From Sisyra terminalis (taxonomy: Eukaryota; Arthropoda; Insecta; Neuroptera; Sisyridae): a stretch of 64,000 nucleotides of DNA. Positions within the stretch are counted from its first letter, which is position 1. Each line of letters opens with the position of its first letter. The stretch covers positions 57,670,630 through 57,734,629 of the forward strand of contig OY292274.1 of NCBI GenBank assembly GCA_958496175.1, in the 5' to 3' direction. The notes under the pieces are model-generated. The model did no database searches and was not told the origin of the DNA. It saw nothing but the letters and a program-made list of their open reading frames with translations. Positions 1 through 12,560 of this stretch are shown one piece after another. Position numbers and translations under genes: made by a program.

Positions 1-357
1 TCGTGTTTATAGATAAAACATACTAAGGTCAAATTTACATTGATTGAATAAGAAACCCATATTTGTTATAATGCAGTCGAAACAAGACATCTGAATTCTC
101 TTATCAAATGCAGTTTATTCTGTTTGTTCAAGACGAAAATGAACTTTGAATATCAATAAATTTCTAATTGATAAAACATAACAATTACGTTTTTCTTCTT
201 CTTAAAAGTGTCTAGAGAGTTGGCTTAAGAACGGATACCAATCTAGGGGTGTTGAAACTATTGTTCAATTTGTTAAGAAAATTGTTTTTTTTTTTTAATA
301 TCAAACGAATATGTTAATATTTGAATTAAAAAAAAAATAAGAAAAAACACTGGCATA

Positions 358-445
358 GCGCTATCAGTGGTTTAAGGGTTAAGGTGATTACTATACAATT
401 AGTAAGTGACTCTGGGTTCAAATCCCGTGAAAGCAGGAATTTATT
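358..445 (+). repeat. tRNA-derived SINE head
   Basis: An A-box-like TGGTTTAAGGG is followed 38 bp later by a perfect B box, GGTTCAAATCC. The surrounding bases do not fold into a clean cloverleaf and there is no anticodon stem, so this is a SINE promoter or tRNA relic, not a tRNA gene. Confidence 0.6.
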
Positions 446-1816
446 ATCGGTCACTATGTACAATTGCAAACTTAAAATTATAATTGTAAGAAAGTTATGG
501 AAAATAAATTTTATTACAAAAAGAATGGAATAAGTCACGGAAATTTAAACAATACAATGCACTGTTGAAAGATATACGTATTATGTTTTCTTTGATTGCG
601 TTATTTCTCAAAGAACTGATTGAAACATCTCTCTTTGACATTTATCGGATATTTTATTGCCAAGTTATTTTAAACCAATCAATTTGAAAGTATAAAATAT
701 GTTGATGATACTTAGTACTCAGTAGAAATGAATAGAACGAAAACGTATATATAATTACTAAAAGTAACCATAGTTAAAGGACTCCGCATATAATACATTG
801 ACTTTCATTTTTAGTGGTCAAAACTTAGAATTTGGTGAGTATTTGATACCTTATCAAACTTTATGCCATGTCTAATGCTAAAAATTTATTATTTTTAAAC
901 AAGATTAAGAAACTGGACTAAATAATTTTAGACTTTGACTTCAGCTTTGGCTTAAATTTTCATATAATAGTTAACTTATAAGTTATTTTTTTGACAATAA
1001 TTCATTTTTATCAAACACTTCCTAATTTATATGTTATCTTCAATTCGTTATGGTTCCAAGGACTTAACAATCTTTTTTTTTTTATTTTAAATTGTTAATT
1101 ATTTGAAATTTTGAAATAAACAAAAAATCCTCAAATCCTTGGAACCAAAACAAGCTGATGGTAAACTACAGGTTCGAAATTAATAATTTTATATGTAATT
1201 TTATAGCGTTGATATTTGGTTACATGTATGAGGTTTTAGTTGGAGAAAAACCATCCAGGGGGAACTTGGAAAATTTAAAATATCCCAAGTGGCATCCATA
1301 TTAATCACTAAAATAAAGGAACGTTTAGTTGACTAGATAAATACTTATCACGTTATGTTGATTATTTCCTTAAATTTTAAGGTTTCTTTTTCCAGAAAAG
1401 CCAAGTTTCGGGCATTCGTGGGCCCCACAAAGTCCATTACTTTAACAGTCATATAATTAGAGGATTAAATATACTACAAACTTTAATCGGGACTATTATC
1501 TTTATCCAAAATTTCACTAAATTTGAATCCAGAGACAAAATTAACGTAAATTGCTTCAAACAATTAAGAAACCCAGTTGTTTAAGAAAGGTAACAAACGA
1601 TCAACAAAATATCATAGAAAACTTAAGATTATATAATTTCCCTTTTTTCATTTCCTGACTTGCACCATGTTTTAGCACCAGATTGAGCCATGGGTATAGT
1701 TATTGGATTAATTATTGGATAAGGATTATAATTATTGATATATCAAAACTAAAGTTTATGGAACCAGAATTGAATATCATGACCATTATTTCAGGTCTAA
1801 ATCGATATGTAATATC
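446..1816. other. Intergenic, no gene seen
   Basis: This is AT-rich sequence without supported coding. A short frame after a TTTTTCCAG acceptor at about 1395 (KAKFRAFVGPTKSITLTVI, then stop) is noted but unsupported. A pair of inverted GTTCCAAGGACTT / AATCCTTGGAACC blocks lies at 1052 and 1134. Confidence 0.5.
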
Positions 1817-1941
1817 AAGGATAAATCAGGATGTAGTAGATCAAACAATTTAGCAGTATTTTATTTTATTTATTCCATTTATTTATTCCTAAAATAAAAT
1901 ACTGCTAAATTGTTTGGTCTACTACATCCTGATTTATCCTT
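1817..1941. repeat. Long near-perfect hairpin
   Basis: Arms of about 52 bp (AAGGATAAATCAGGATGTAG ... TAGCAGTATTTTATTTTA) are nearly exact reverse complements around a loop of about 21-25 bp. It could be a foldback MITE. No terminal motif assigns it to a family. Confidence 0.8.
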
Positions 1942-3368
1942 TACATTGAATATCATTGTTGAAAATATAAATAAATAAAAAAAAATAATCATTTTGAATC
2001 GATACAAAATAAGGAATAATAACAAACTTTGTATTTATAATTTTGTAAGTAGGCGGTTGTAAATGGAAAATCCAGAGGAAAGATGAACGTTGATTTTGAG
2101 TAAATAGTTAGCTATAAATAATAAACTATAGACATAATAAAATGCATTTTTTACTGTAATAACTTTGTATTGAAATTTATAATATCTACAACCAAATTAT
2201 ATGTGTAATAATGCACAAAAAAAAGAAACTAAATTTCAATACCTAAAAAAATGGATCTTCATCATTCATTTTTCCCCTTGCCCCTTCAAATAATAAATGA
2301 GTAAGAACTAAATGTTGTACGAAATTTTGGATATAGTTAAAATTTTAATTTACGATTTTTTAACTTTCAAGGCAAGAATTCAATTCATAATCGAAATATT
2401 CGAAATCATATTCCAATTATTTATCAAACAAATTTTTCTAAATTGATAATTTCAACATTTCGTAAAACTAGGACAAATTCACAAAAACGCTGTTATTTGC
2501 TTACTAAATTTTTATGAAACATAATCGTGTTATGACTAATTCCAAAACCCAAAATGACCCCAAACGTATGAACTCATATAAAAAATTGTGATTTTGGCAC
2601 AGAAAACTTTAAACTTTTACTAATGATATTCTTACAATGAAATTATTTGTTGGTATTATCACATTAACATTTATTGTGCAATATTAATTTAATGAGATCG
2701 TATAGTATGAATGTTGGGTTCGTATTTAGTATTATATATAAGAAAGAGGATTTTTTTTGATAGTAGAAATTTTTTGTACTTTTAAACTATAAGTAATATG
2801 AGCTTACCTCAAGTGAATTCAGGTGTAGGTAGTTGTAAACTACACTAAACTGTATAAAAAATAAGCACAAAAAAAATGCGGAGGCTGTGAAACACAACCA
2901 ACCACCGTGTGAGAATGAGAAATTGTTCATCATCTTTATATAGAGAAAATAAGCTTTGATTTATTCATTAAATTGATAAAGACAAAAAAAAACACACACT
3001 AACAAAAGATCTTCTTTATCTTATTTGTCTACAACTACTGACACAATATTAACAAAAACGTACGTAAAAATATAAAACACAATAAATTTTAAAAGAATTA
3101 AATAATATATTACAAAAATTATTTAAAGATTTAAGGATTCATTTAAAACTGGGTAAATAACAATAAATGTAGCAATGTTTAACTATTACAGGCTCGATTT
3201 ATAATACCTGTATCTAGCTTTTGATGGTCAACCATTATATTTCCATCAAACTTTTTATTATATACAAGCATTTCGACGAAATTTTAAGTTAATATTTTTA
3301 ATTGAAATAATTTTCAATAAAATCCCGGTCAACGGAAATTAAATATTTCCGAAATATCAATCTAACTA
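1942..3368. other. Intergenic, no gene seen
   Basis: The stretch is AT-rich with no open frame of note. A small less AT-rich patch at 2875-2935 has no coding support. Confidence 0.5.
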
Positions 3369-3615
3369 CAGTATAATCTCACTAATCCGGTACTTCGATA
3401 GATCAGCACGTCCAATAAACCGGCACTCTCCACCCTCGCCTCCCTCGCCCCCCTATACCTGTTCATAAATTTATTTCCTCTATGAAATGCTTTATTTTAT
3501 TCATTACCTATGACTTTTTTTTATGACTTAATCCAGTAATCCGAACATTCCAATCCGGCCGAACAATCCGACACCCTCCAGTTTTTAATAGTGCCGGATT
3601 ACTGAGATTATACTG
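3369..3615. mobile_element. pogo/Tigger-like MITE
   Basis: Terminal inverted repeats CAGTATAATCTCACTAATCC and GGATTACTGAGATTATACTG are flanked by TA on both sides. The end sequence CAGTATAATCTC with a following ATCCGG block is characteristic of pogo-group Tc1/mariner elements. The 247-bp interior has further ATCCGG/CCGGAT copies and no coding potential. Confidence 0.82.
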
Positions 3616-3715
3616 TACATGTAAAAGAAAGTTGCTGTTTTGGTCTTATTTATTTTATATTTTAATGACTATAACGCAAAAGTATGGCTTGAAATCATTA
3701 AGGTGTATTTTGTAC

Positions 3716-4060
3716 ATCAAAATTCGTTCAGAATAGTAAAAGAGCCACGACGATCTACATAATGTAAATTTAATTAGTTTGATTTGATCTTTATGAAATT
3801 TTCCAGGATTGTATTCACTGCAGGCAAAAGATCCCCACCATAATTTTAGTATATCAATCAGGACTGAGGATCCAAAGTCTTTAAAATTTAAATTGATTCC
3901 AGCTTCCTATAATCTTATGATGAATACCATGAATGCTGTACAGTGAATAATTAAATTTATTTTTGATCCTTTTTTTTAAACAATATAAATTAAATACTCA
4001 CAAAAAATAAATCAAAATTAGTTTAAATTGGTTTTTAATTTGCTTTTTCTTTTTAAGATT
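3716..4060 (+). repeat. Diverged direct repeat, copy 1
   Basis: From CATCAAAATTCGTTCAGAAT to TTTTTAATTTGC the order of blocks matches the copy at 4773-5130: TATTCACTGCAGGCA, TATCAATCAGGACTGAGGAT, TATAATCTTATGATGAAT and AATGCTGTACAGTGAAT. It is probably an old interspersed repeat. Confidence 0.65.
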
Positions 4061-4091
4061 ATGATACAGAACTAAAGGGGTATTAATAGGG

Positions 4092-4438
4092 CAGGGGTTC
4101 CAACATTTTTGCTCCCAAAAGCATATTCTAAAATATATATTTTTAAGGTATGTTTACAGTTGGACATAGCAAATACTACATACAAGTAATACACAAAAAA
4201 TATTAAAAATCTGATAATTTTGTTGAATTCGAAGAACCTATTACCAGAAGGCGTTATTACTGAGTCGGAGACATAGAAAACTATATCTAGATGCAATTTT
4301 AACGGGGAAAATTATGACGACATCATTATTTTCTCTTATTTTTCTGTTTAATAAATTAATATTAATTTTTCTCATAATATTGTATTGTAAACGCAAATAT
4401 TGTTTTTAAAGTGGCCGACATAAGGTTGGAAACCACTG
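4092..4438. mobile_element. hAT-type MITE
   Basis: The ends CAGGGGTTCCAACATTTTTG and AAGGTTGGAAACCACTG are inverted repeats. The 8-bp flanks TAATAGGG and CATTAGGG agree at six positions. A 74-codon minus frame over the left half has no recognisable domain. Confidence 0.7.
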
Positions 4439-4772
4439 CATTAGGGTATATTTAATAAATCATAAAATTCAGATCTCTGCTTTTATTAAATAAGAAGACA
4501 ATTCAGATTGTTTAAGATCGGTTTTTTGACATTGATAAGTATTTTATTTTTTCCGAGTCACAATAAATTAATATTGATGTTGACAGTCAAAAACTGTTGA
4601 AACGCGTCGTAATAAAGAAGAAATTGAGTCTCATAAGACATATATTACAATCCATTAATTCGGTTTTTTTAATAAATATTTTTTAATATTCAAATTAGCT
4701 ACGTTTCGTTACAAATCGTAACTTCATCAGGCTTCTTGAATCATAAAAAAATATAATATAATATTTAATACA

Positions 4773-5130
4773 CCGAAATTCGTTCGAAATGGACAAAAGT
4801 CACGATAACCATATTAAATTAAATTCCAAATTCATCATATATTAATCCACAGTATAAAGACTAGTGGAATTTGTTGTTTTTGAAATAATCCAGCACTGCA
4901 TTCACCATATGCTAAAGGTTTCCCCATAATTAGAATTGGTATATAAATCAGAATTAGGGATCTAAAGTATCCAAACTTTAAATTGACTATAATCTTATGT
5001 TGAATATAATAAATGCTGTACAGTGAATATTAAAATTTATTTTTTACCCTTCTTTCTAACCATGTAAAGTAAATCCTCATATAAAGCAAGCCAAAATTAG
5101 TTTAAGTTGGCTTTTAATACCAGAGAAAAA
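4773..5130 (+). repeat. Diverged direct repeat, copy 2
   Basis: Shared blocks with copy 1, in the same order and orientation, include GAAATTCGTTCGAAATGG, TAAATCAGAATTAGGGATC, TATAATCTTATGTTGAAT and AATGCTGTACAGTGAAT. The two copies start about 1.06 kb apart. Confidence 0.65.
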
Positions 5131-5719
5131 GAAAATTACAAATATGTACTTATTGTTAGACTACTAAAAGAAAATTTTAAGGAAACGGAACCACAAAATT
5201 ATAAATAAATTGATGTTGAATGGTAGCAACTTAAGTGCAAGAGAAATTTTTTTCTTAAGTCATAAATTTTATTTCACACGAAAACTCCGAATATATAGCA
5301 TTTATGTATTATAATAAGGTACCACAAACATTAAAGTCTTTAAATATAAAAAATAAGCTTAATAAAAAAGAAATATTTATGTGGATAGCATCAATTGATC
5401 TCTAAATCATGTTTATTGCTTGTTTTATACTATGTTCCTATAGTTTTCACTTAAAATGGTACTTGTACTTTAAAAAAGTTTTGATGTAATATCTAATAAG
5501 TTTTCTTTTCTAGGCCTATGTACAGATGTTTTTCTAACACCTTTGTAGGTGCATACTTTGTATGTATTTACTATTTTTGTATCCGGGTAAATAAATAAAT
5601 GCAAAAATTAATAAAAATAATAATATAGTTCACCAGAGTCAAATATTGATTCGGGGGCAGAAGCTTGATCTAATTTAGGCCAGCTCTACCCTTGATTTCC
5701 ATAATGGCTCAGTCGTAAT

Positions 5720-5845
5720 AAGAGATTCAAACGATACATCGATTTTTTCAAACATCGATATATCGTTCAAAATCTTCGATGTTTCTCATGTCGATGTTTA
5801 ACTTTTAAAGATATCAATGTTTTTATGAGCAATGTCGCATTTCTA
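5720..5845. mobile_element. Short copy of an ATCGATG-rich hAT-like MITE family
   Basis: This runs from AAGAGATTCAAACGATACAT to GAGCAATGTCGCATTTCTA. Both ends match the reverse complement of the larger copy at 31126-31602. It is packed with CATCGAT/ATCGATG units. Flanking 8-mers GTCGTAAT and GTCGTATT differ at one base, consistent with hAT insertion. Confidence 0.7.
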
Positions 5846-7681
5846 GTCGTATTACAATTCTAGAACGTTAAGGATGGTGGTATTATATTCACCAAAAAAA
5901 TTAATTTCGAATGGTTTTGAACAGGTGGAATTTGTCATCACTGATAATTTTTAATGAATAATTATCAGAATCTCTCCTTAAGTATGAGATTATAGTTTAA
6001 TATACATTTTTTGTCAATGTATTGAGCTGTTGTATTTTATCATGCGGAATATGCATACATGCACAAGAATAGATTTGTCACGAACATATGCAACTTATTA
6101 TTTATACTGCTCACCAATGTGCCTTAACTGTGTTGACTAATTTATATTATATTAAGAGCAATGAGTGAGATACTCACTCATCAAAAGTAATTGATGATTT
6201 ACTACATTTGTCGTATAATCTCTATTCACCAATTCCTTTGAAAAGGTTTTGTCCTCTTTGCTCGTTGTCAAAATTTTTAATTAAAAAATTTCCACTTTGA
6301 CACACAAGTGTAATACAACAGATTCAACAGACTTCAAGGATATTACTTCCTTTAATAAAACACGTTACCCTTTTTCCCTCGTAAAGTTACCAGCGAACGA
6401 ATGTTATAGTTGATGTGTGAAAAGTAACTTTCCAAGAATCCCAAAAGTTAGTTTGAGATTTGAACATGTTTTGACCTTCTTTTTTCGAATGTTTGCATTT
6501 CGTTGAATTTATGATTAGTGAACGTAATAACCGTATTTACTCACACATCATAAAGCATTATAAATTGCTCAGAATTAAATGAAATGATAAGATTAACTCA
6601 CGTTAATTTACTAATGCCGCGTGTTGAGCAACAATGAAAATATATTTTGCTTTTTTTTTTTTTTGTTAGTTTATATTTTAACTACTCGAATCTATTTCTT
6701 TTTTAAATATTTTTCAGAATACGCATTTATTTTTAGCGTTTAAAAATGATACGCAAAAGAAAATCTACCTCTACTTGTGCAGATACTTGGTCGAACAAAA
6801 ACCAGAATAAGAAACCCAGATGAAGCAATAGTTTATTAATATTAACAATACACAGCCAAGGAAGTAATTCATTAGCAAAGCCAGTTTATTCCAGATTAAT
6901 CTGTTGTAATTATGAGCACTTTATTAGTTTTTATTGATGATGAAAGTAATTAATTGATTTGTGTTACAAATTTTAAATTTAATTCAATCCCCGTAAGATT
7001 TGATTAAACTAATCAACTTGCTAATAGTATGAAATGTGATTACATTTGCGTTTGACAAAAATAACAAACATCAAATAAAATGTTTAAAACAAACATTGAG
7101 TCTTAAGATTTTAACACATATACTATACATAGAATACACCCTAGTATGCTACCGTAATTCACTTAGCATATAAGAGCATTGATGTGGCGGTGTTTTATCT
7201 ATTAATCAATCAATTTACTGAAAGTAACGCGTCTCGTCTGTTCACAATAAAATTATTCAATCATTTGATCTTTGTGATTTGCCGTCATCTCTGTATCTTA
7301 AATTATGTTCTCAAATATAGAGTGTTTAAAAACCCACGTCAAAGCTTCCACCATTCTAATATATTAAGTAAAGAACCAAATGTAAATTTGATACTAATAC
7401 AAACTGTATACAAAATTTAAGTCGTTCAATAAAATGAGTCACTACATCTTACTAGGTAGTTAGATAATTTGATGATGAATAACAGTAATCAACGTTTACT
7501 TTTGCTGACATAAATATTTGGGATATACGTTTTATCAAAATCATTTATGGAAATTTTTCGAAATTAAAATGAATTATTGCATTAACTAAAAGTTTTAGGT
7601 TTCCATTTTTATTGAAAGAAGTTAAAGCTGTAAAATGCTATATTTTTACGGCTACACCGATAAAAATCTTTAAGTTTTATA
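5846..7681. other. Intergenic, no gene seen
   Basis: No supported exon, tRNA or transposon end was found. The 78-codon frame at 7184-7420 lacks domain resemblance and good composition. Confidence 0.5.
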
Positions 7682-8391
7682 CAGTGACGTAGCTAGGTAA
7701 CCAAGGGCCCTGGGGCATATTAAAAATGGTGCCCCACTGCTATGTAAATTGATTAGATTTTATCAAATAAAAATATGTAATATACAAATACTTTAAAAAT
7801 GCTAAGCTACTTAAGCTCTTTTTTGTGCACTGCAGGGCAGGTAATAAAAATATTAAACAGTAACAACATAAATTACAATAAATACTTGGTGTTGGTTTGG
7901 CTAATAAAACCAAATAGAGATGATTCAAGGGTTTATTATATAAAGATCGGGCCTACCAACTGACTAAATAACAATTATATTTACAATTTTTTCCTAGCTT
8001 TAGTTTTCGCAAAAGTATCAATGACTTCGTTTAAATCCAGGCTTGATGCGGTTTTGTTTTTAATCGCTATTAGCGATAAATATCGGAGTCGAGTTTGGCT
8101 CATATTATTTCTTAAATATTTTTTTATTATTTTCAATTTGCTAAATGACCTTTCAGCTTCTGCAGAAGTGACAGGAGTTGGAAAGAATAATAACATTGCT
8201 GTAAATACTTCTGTTAGGTCGCATTCTAGCACTCCATATTTGCTCATTATTTCCTTACATAATTGGTAAACTTCCCACGGAATTTCTTAAAGTTCAGTTC
8301 GATCGAGATTTCTGGTAAGGATTCGAGGACCCCCTGAACTTGAGAACCCCGGGGCACTGCCCTGCCTAGCCCCTAGGTACCTACGCCACTG
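7682..8391 (-). mobile_element. Non-autonomous hAT element, copy A (ZMYM1-like transposase remnant)
   Basis: The ends read CAGTGACGTAGCTAGG on the left and CTACGCCACTG on the right, forming terminal inverted repeats with 8-bp near-identical flanks (GTTTTATA / GTTTTTTA). Reading on the minus strand, 7981-8247 encodes the C-terminal dimerisation domain of a hAT transposase (VTSAEAERSFSKLKIIKKYL, then SLIAIKN). The N-terminal zinc finger and the catalytic domain are missing. It lies in opposite orientation to copy B and lacks about 160 bp that copy B keeps. Confidence 0.85.
7981..8247 (-). pseudogene. hAT transposase C-terminal dimerisation fragment, copy A
   Basis: The 88-codon frame holds the hAT dimerisation motif AEAERSFSKLKIIK and a following helix ending in KTKARKKL. 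A full hAT transposase has several hundred residues, so this is a truncated remnant and presumably not functional. The open antisense frame over the same bases is a shadow. Confidence 0.8.
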
Positions 8392-8784
8392 GTTTTTTAT
8401 CGAAATAATTACAGAATATGCTAACAAAAGTGTTTGATTTTAATCACTTGCAGTGAATTACAGTAAAAACGATGAAATAAATACAATTCCGATTGTATTT
8501 TCTATTGAAACATTAGAAATTGTGACTTTTGATATTATTTTTTTCGAGCATTTCTTAAGACCTTAGTTTTGAATTAATTATATTTTTTTTTTATTTGCAT
8601 TATTTAAAGTCGCTTCAACTTCTTCTCAGGTCATTAGCGACTATAAGACATAGTTTAAAACTATGCCCACTAAAATATATAGTACATATACATTTAGCGT
8701 TGTTAATATATAATAAATAACTTATGTAATTCTTATGCTAATAATAATATACGTATATGATTATAAAAGTTATATATGCAGAAT

Positions 8785-8862
8785 GAAATCGACAGTAGTA
8801 GTAATAACAGTCACAAAGCCATAACAGCAGTTTAGTAACAGCAATGGTAACTTTAACAGTAA
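8785..8862. repeat. Imperfect AACAG/AGTAGT simple repeat
   Basis: Interrupted runs of AACAG, CAGCAG and GTAGTAGTAAT lie just left of hAT copy B. It is low-complexity sequence with no coding support. Confidence 0.5.
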
Positions 8863-8865
8863 GCA

Positions 8866-9753
8866 CAGTAGCGTAGTTACGTAGGGGCTAGGCGGGGCAG
8901 TGCCCCGGGGCTTTCAAGCTCAGGGGGTCTTCGAATCCTTACCAGAAATTTCGATCGAACTGAACTTTTGGAAATTTCTCCCATTTTCAAAATAAATATG
9001 ACAGGTTGCAACCCCACTTTAATCATGACAACTCAGTTGAGAAAAATTCAAAAGTTATGCCTAGGGAATTCCCCTAATAAATAAATAATAAGCCCTAGTT
9101 TTTTACTTCAATTTATCAATATTTACCATCTAGTTTTACCTCAACTAACTCAAGCATGGACTGTTCACCAATTATGTAAGGAAATAATGAGTAAATATGG
9201 AGTGCTAGAATGCAACCTTACGGAAGTATTTACAGCAATGTTATTATTCTTTACAATTCCTGTCACTTCTACAGCGGCTGAAAGGTCATTCAGCAAGTTA
9301 AAAATAATAAAAAAATATTTAAGAAATAATATGAGCCAAACTCGAATCCGATATTTATCGCTAATAGCAATTGAAAACAAAACTGCATCAAGCCTGGATT
9401 TAAACGAAGTCATTGATACTTTTGCGAAAACTAAAGCTAGGAAAAAATTGTAATTATAATTGTTATTTAGTCAGTTGGTAGGCCCGATCTTTATATAATA
9501 TACCCTTGAATCTTCTCTATTTCGTTTTATTAGCCAAACCTACACCAGGTATTAATTGTAATTTATGTTGTTACTGTTTAATATTTTTATTACCTGCCCT
9601 ACAGTGCACAAAAAAGAGCTTAAGTAGCTTAGCATTTTTAAAGTATTTGTATATTTCATATTTTTATTTGATAAAACCTAATCAGTTTACATAGCAGTGG
9701 GGCCCCATTTTGAAATTTGCCCCAGGGCCCTTGGTTACCTAGCTACGCCACTG
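8866..9753 (+). mobile_element. Non-autonomous hAT element, copy B, with perfect 8-bp target duplication
   Basis: The element is bounded by CAGTAGCGTAG and CTACGCCACTG. The flanks AGTAAGCA (8858-8865) and AGTAAGCA (9754-9761) are identical, the classic 8-bp hAT target-site duplication. It is internally deleted and closely matches copy A along both ends and the coding remnant. The perfect duplication suggests it is the younger insertion. Confidence 0.92.
9187..9453 (+). pseudogene. hAT transposase C-terminal dimerisation fragment, copy B
   Basis: The 88-codon frame matches copy A with only a few substitutions (for example TSTAAERSFSKLKIIKKYL in place of TSAEAERSF). It ends at TAA 9451-9453. 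Frames at 9506-9694 here and 7740-7928 in copy A are open only because they share sequence; they are 3' non-coding parts of the element. Confidence 0.8.
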
Positions 9754-10107
9754 AGTAAGCATCAATATTATAGTAATAATCTGATTATAGTAGTATATAA
9801 CATTAATTATCATTGAATTTGTTGTAATTGTTAAATAGTTTTTCTGCAGTAACAATATCTACATTGAAACATTGGAAAGTACACAGAATATCGTTGGAAC
9901 AACTAGTTGTTGGAAATAATCAAATCGTATTAATTTTAAAACTTGCAAATTTTAATGACATACAGAAGTAGAATTAAAACAAAGTTTATAGTAGTTTACA
10001 ATTTATAGTGAACGAAATTTTAAATTGTAATTGGAAGTAATTATTTTTCTAGATCGTATAAGAAGATAATTGAAAAATCAATTCGATACATCGCTAACTA
10101 TTGATCT

Positions 10108-10165
10108 TTCGTCGCTAAAGATCTTAGTTGTTATAAAACGACGGTATATAACTAATAATAACATA
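10108..10165 (+). repeat. SINE tail fragment
   Basis: TCGTCGCTAAAGATCTTAG followed by AACGACGGTATATAAC matches the tail of the SINE at 43.7 kb (GAGTCGCTAAAGACCTTGG, GCGGCGGTAAATAAC). The tRNA-like head is not recognisable upstream. Confidence 0.5.
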
Positions 10166-12489
10166 TTCAAATGAATGCTGATTGGTACAAGGAAAAAGTA
10201 GTTGCAGTGATTAATATCAAATTTCCAGGTAAACCCATAATCATAATTTTTATAACTTAATGAACCTAAGAGGTAAAAACTTTTTACGTTAATAGTATAT
10301 AAAGTATTGTAGTAATTACTTAAGTATTCTACGGTTCAAAAATATAAATCACTGAAACAAGTTTTGATGCTAATTGTGATATAAATATTAAATTTATTAA
10401 TTAAAAATTTAAATAAGGCAAAGTTTATAAAGTGGACAACATACATGATAAAGTTTTCGTAATTTAAACAACCACGATTTACGTGGGAACATCAAAAATT
10501 TTCAATACTTTCAATACGTGGAAACAAAATTAAATGGGCAAAAAACTAAGCCAAATATATTTATTAGTTTGAAAAATAATAAAATATCACGTTATGGAAA
10601 ATTATATAAAATATGAATAGTTTTTGAAACAATAATTTAAAATATTTTACTCGTAATATCCAAGAAGAATTCCAAAGACGAATACATTAAGGTTTTATAT
10701 TGAAAATAATTAGTTAATCACAATTCGATAAATTCAGTGTATCAGTAGCCGAAGAATTTCAAATCTCTTTTACTATCTACCCTGAACCTTAACAAAATAT
10801 AAACGACGTAATAACTGTTGTAATGACTATAATTAATTTATTATTTGTAAATAAACTATGATAACTCTACAATAATTTATGCAAAATGATAATTAATATT
10901 TGAATTTTAATTGATTTTTTATAACTACAGGTTTATATTCGTTTTATTGAACTTTTATACGATTTTTCTAATAAAAATAAATATTATTTATTGTCGAAAA
11001 TCTATCAATAAATAAATGAAATTTTCATGAAAAACGATGTATAACTGATGTAGTATAGTATTCAAATTCTATACAGACCCATACGAATACCATACTATTT
11101 ATTTATAATATACAATAATTATTATAATCAACAATAAAATATTGAGCCTGCAGGATTTAAAATTTAGACTTGTAATTATTAAGCGATACCTGGAGTTTTT
11201 TCTTCTCATTGACCTACGTGTTTGTCGAGTTTAATTAATATTTCTTTGAAATTAAAATACGAAAGGAATAAGGAGGCAAAGTGCGATAATTGGACACTTG
11301 TCTTAAATTATTTTGATTTGTTTTCGAATGACACCAGTGTCCTTAACTCTTTTGAATCCAAATACCTTGCCTTTAAGCATCTTTAGCACCTTTACTTATC
11401 TAGATTATTCCAGTATTATCCACTTTTTAAAATCATATTGCATATACCAACTTACCAGAAGAAGCACTATTTCTTCATGGTTTTAATAATTTTATGAAAG
11501 ATTAAATTAATTGACAGTGAGTTAAAAAATATTTTTGGCATTGATATTTAAATCCTTCCTTTTTTTTTTGAATGATTCCAATAATGTTAAATTCAATAGA
11601 AAGTATATGCATTCCAAGCATCGATGTAGAAGATCATTGTAACCTTACGAATTTTGAAGTTCATAATCATTGAAAAATTTGATGATTAACATGTAAAACT
11701 GATAACTAATAATGAAAGGGTTCGAATAAGTAAAGACATAAGTTATAAATATCAGATTAAAGCTGATTTTAAATGATATTTTTGATGCTGTTAAAGAATT
11801 CACTGAAGTTTTTTACAGTTATACTCTAAAAATGTTAATGTTATATTTTAAAAATGTTATACTTTGAACAGCTATACTATCTAAACGTATATAAAATATA
11901 TTGTGATCTTATTTATGTAATGTTATTTATTAAAGTAAACTATAAGTGGTATAAGTAGAAGTTCCATTGAACCGCTCCGTAACTGCTATGTGATAAGTCA
12001 TAGTGACTCACCAAATTTGGTCTAAATTTTAAATCTCATTTGAGAAAAAAGGTTCATTTATAAATTATATTAATAACGATTATATGTATTACGTATTTTG
12101 ATTGTTAAGCAACCTCATCAGTGGTCATCACCTGTAAGCTGAGACACCCAACTATGTGAGTATGACCTTTCATATAGCTATTTGAGAACCACTGACAAAA
12201 ATTACTAGGCAATCGAAATAGGTATCTGAGTAATACATCAGTAATAGACTTGTTTGAAGTTTTATTCAAATTTATATTTATAGTTTACTTTTGTAAATTA
12301 AATTACATAAATAACACCAGAATATATTTTATATATTGTATAACATAACTCTTTTTAATCAACCTCATATACATTTTCAACAATCAAAGGTAATCACTTT
12401 TTTCGTTAAAATGAAACAAAGTTCAGTTTACTTATATCACAAATAGTAAGTTTATAATAATATTTATATAGTAAACTAAGAAATAAAGT

Positions 12490-12560
12490 TTTGTTAGTGA
12501 TAATATTTGAACTCGGGACCTATCAAACAAACACCTTGGTCAATTTATAATCAGTGGATT
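12490..12560 (-). repeat. Degenerate SINE or tRNA relic
   Basis: On the minus strand a B-box-like GAGTTCAAATA follows GATAGGTCCC, about 30 bp after GACCAAGG. It resembles the other SINE heads here but is too decayed to be sure. Confidence 0.25.

Noticed and set aside
358..445. Functional tRNA gene
   Set aside because: The A and B boxes are good, but no acceptor or anticodon stem pairs properly. SINE origin fits better.
7740..7928. 62-codon frame near hAT copy A (and its twin at 9506-9694)
   Set aside because: It is conserved only because the transposon copies share sequence; it lies outside the transposase frame.
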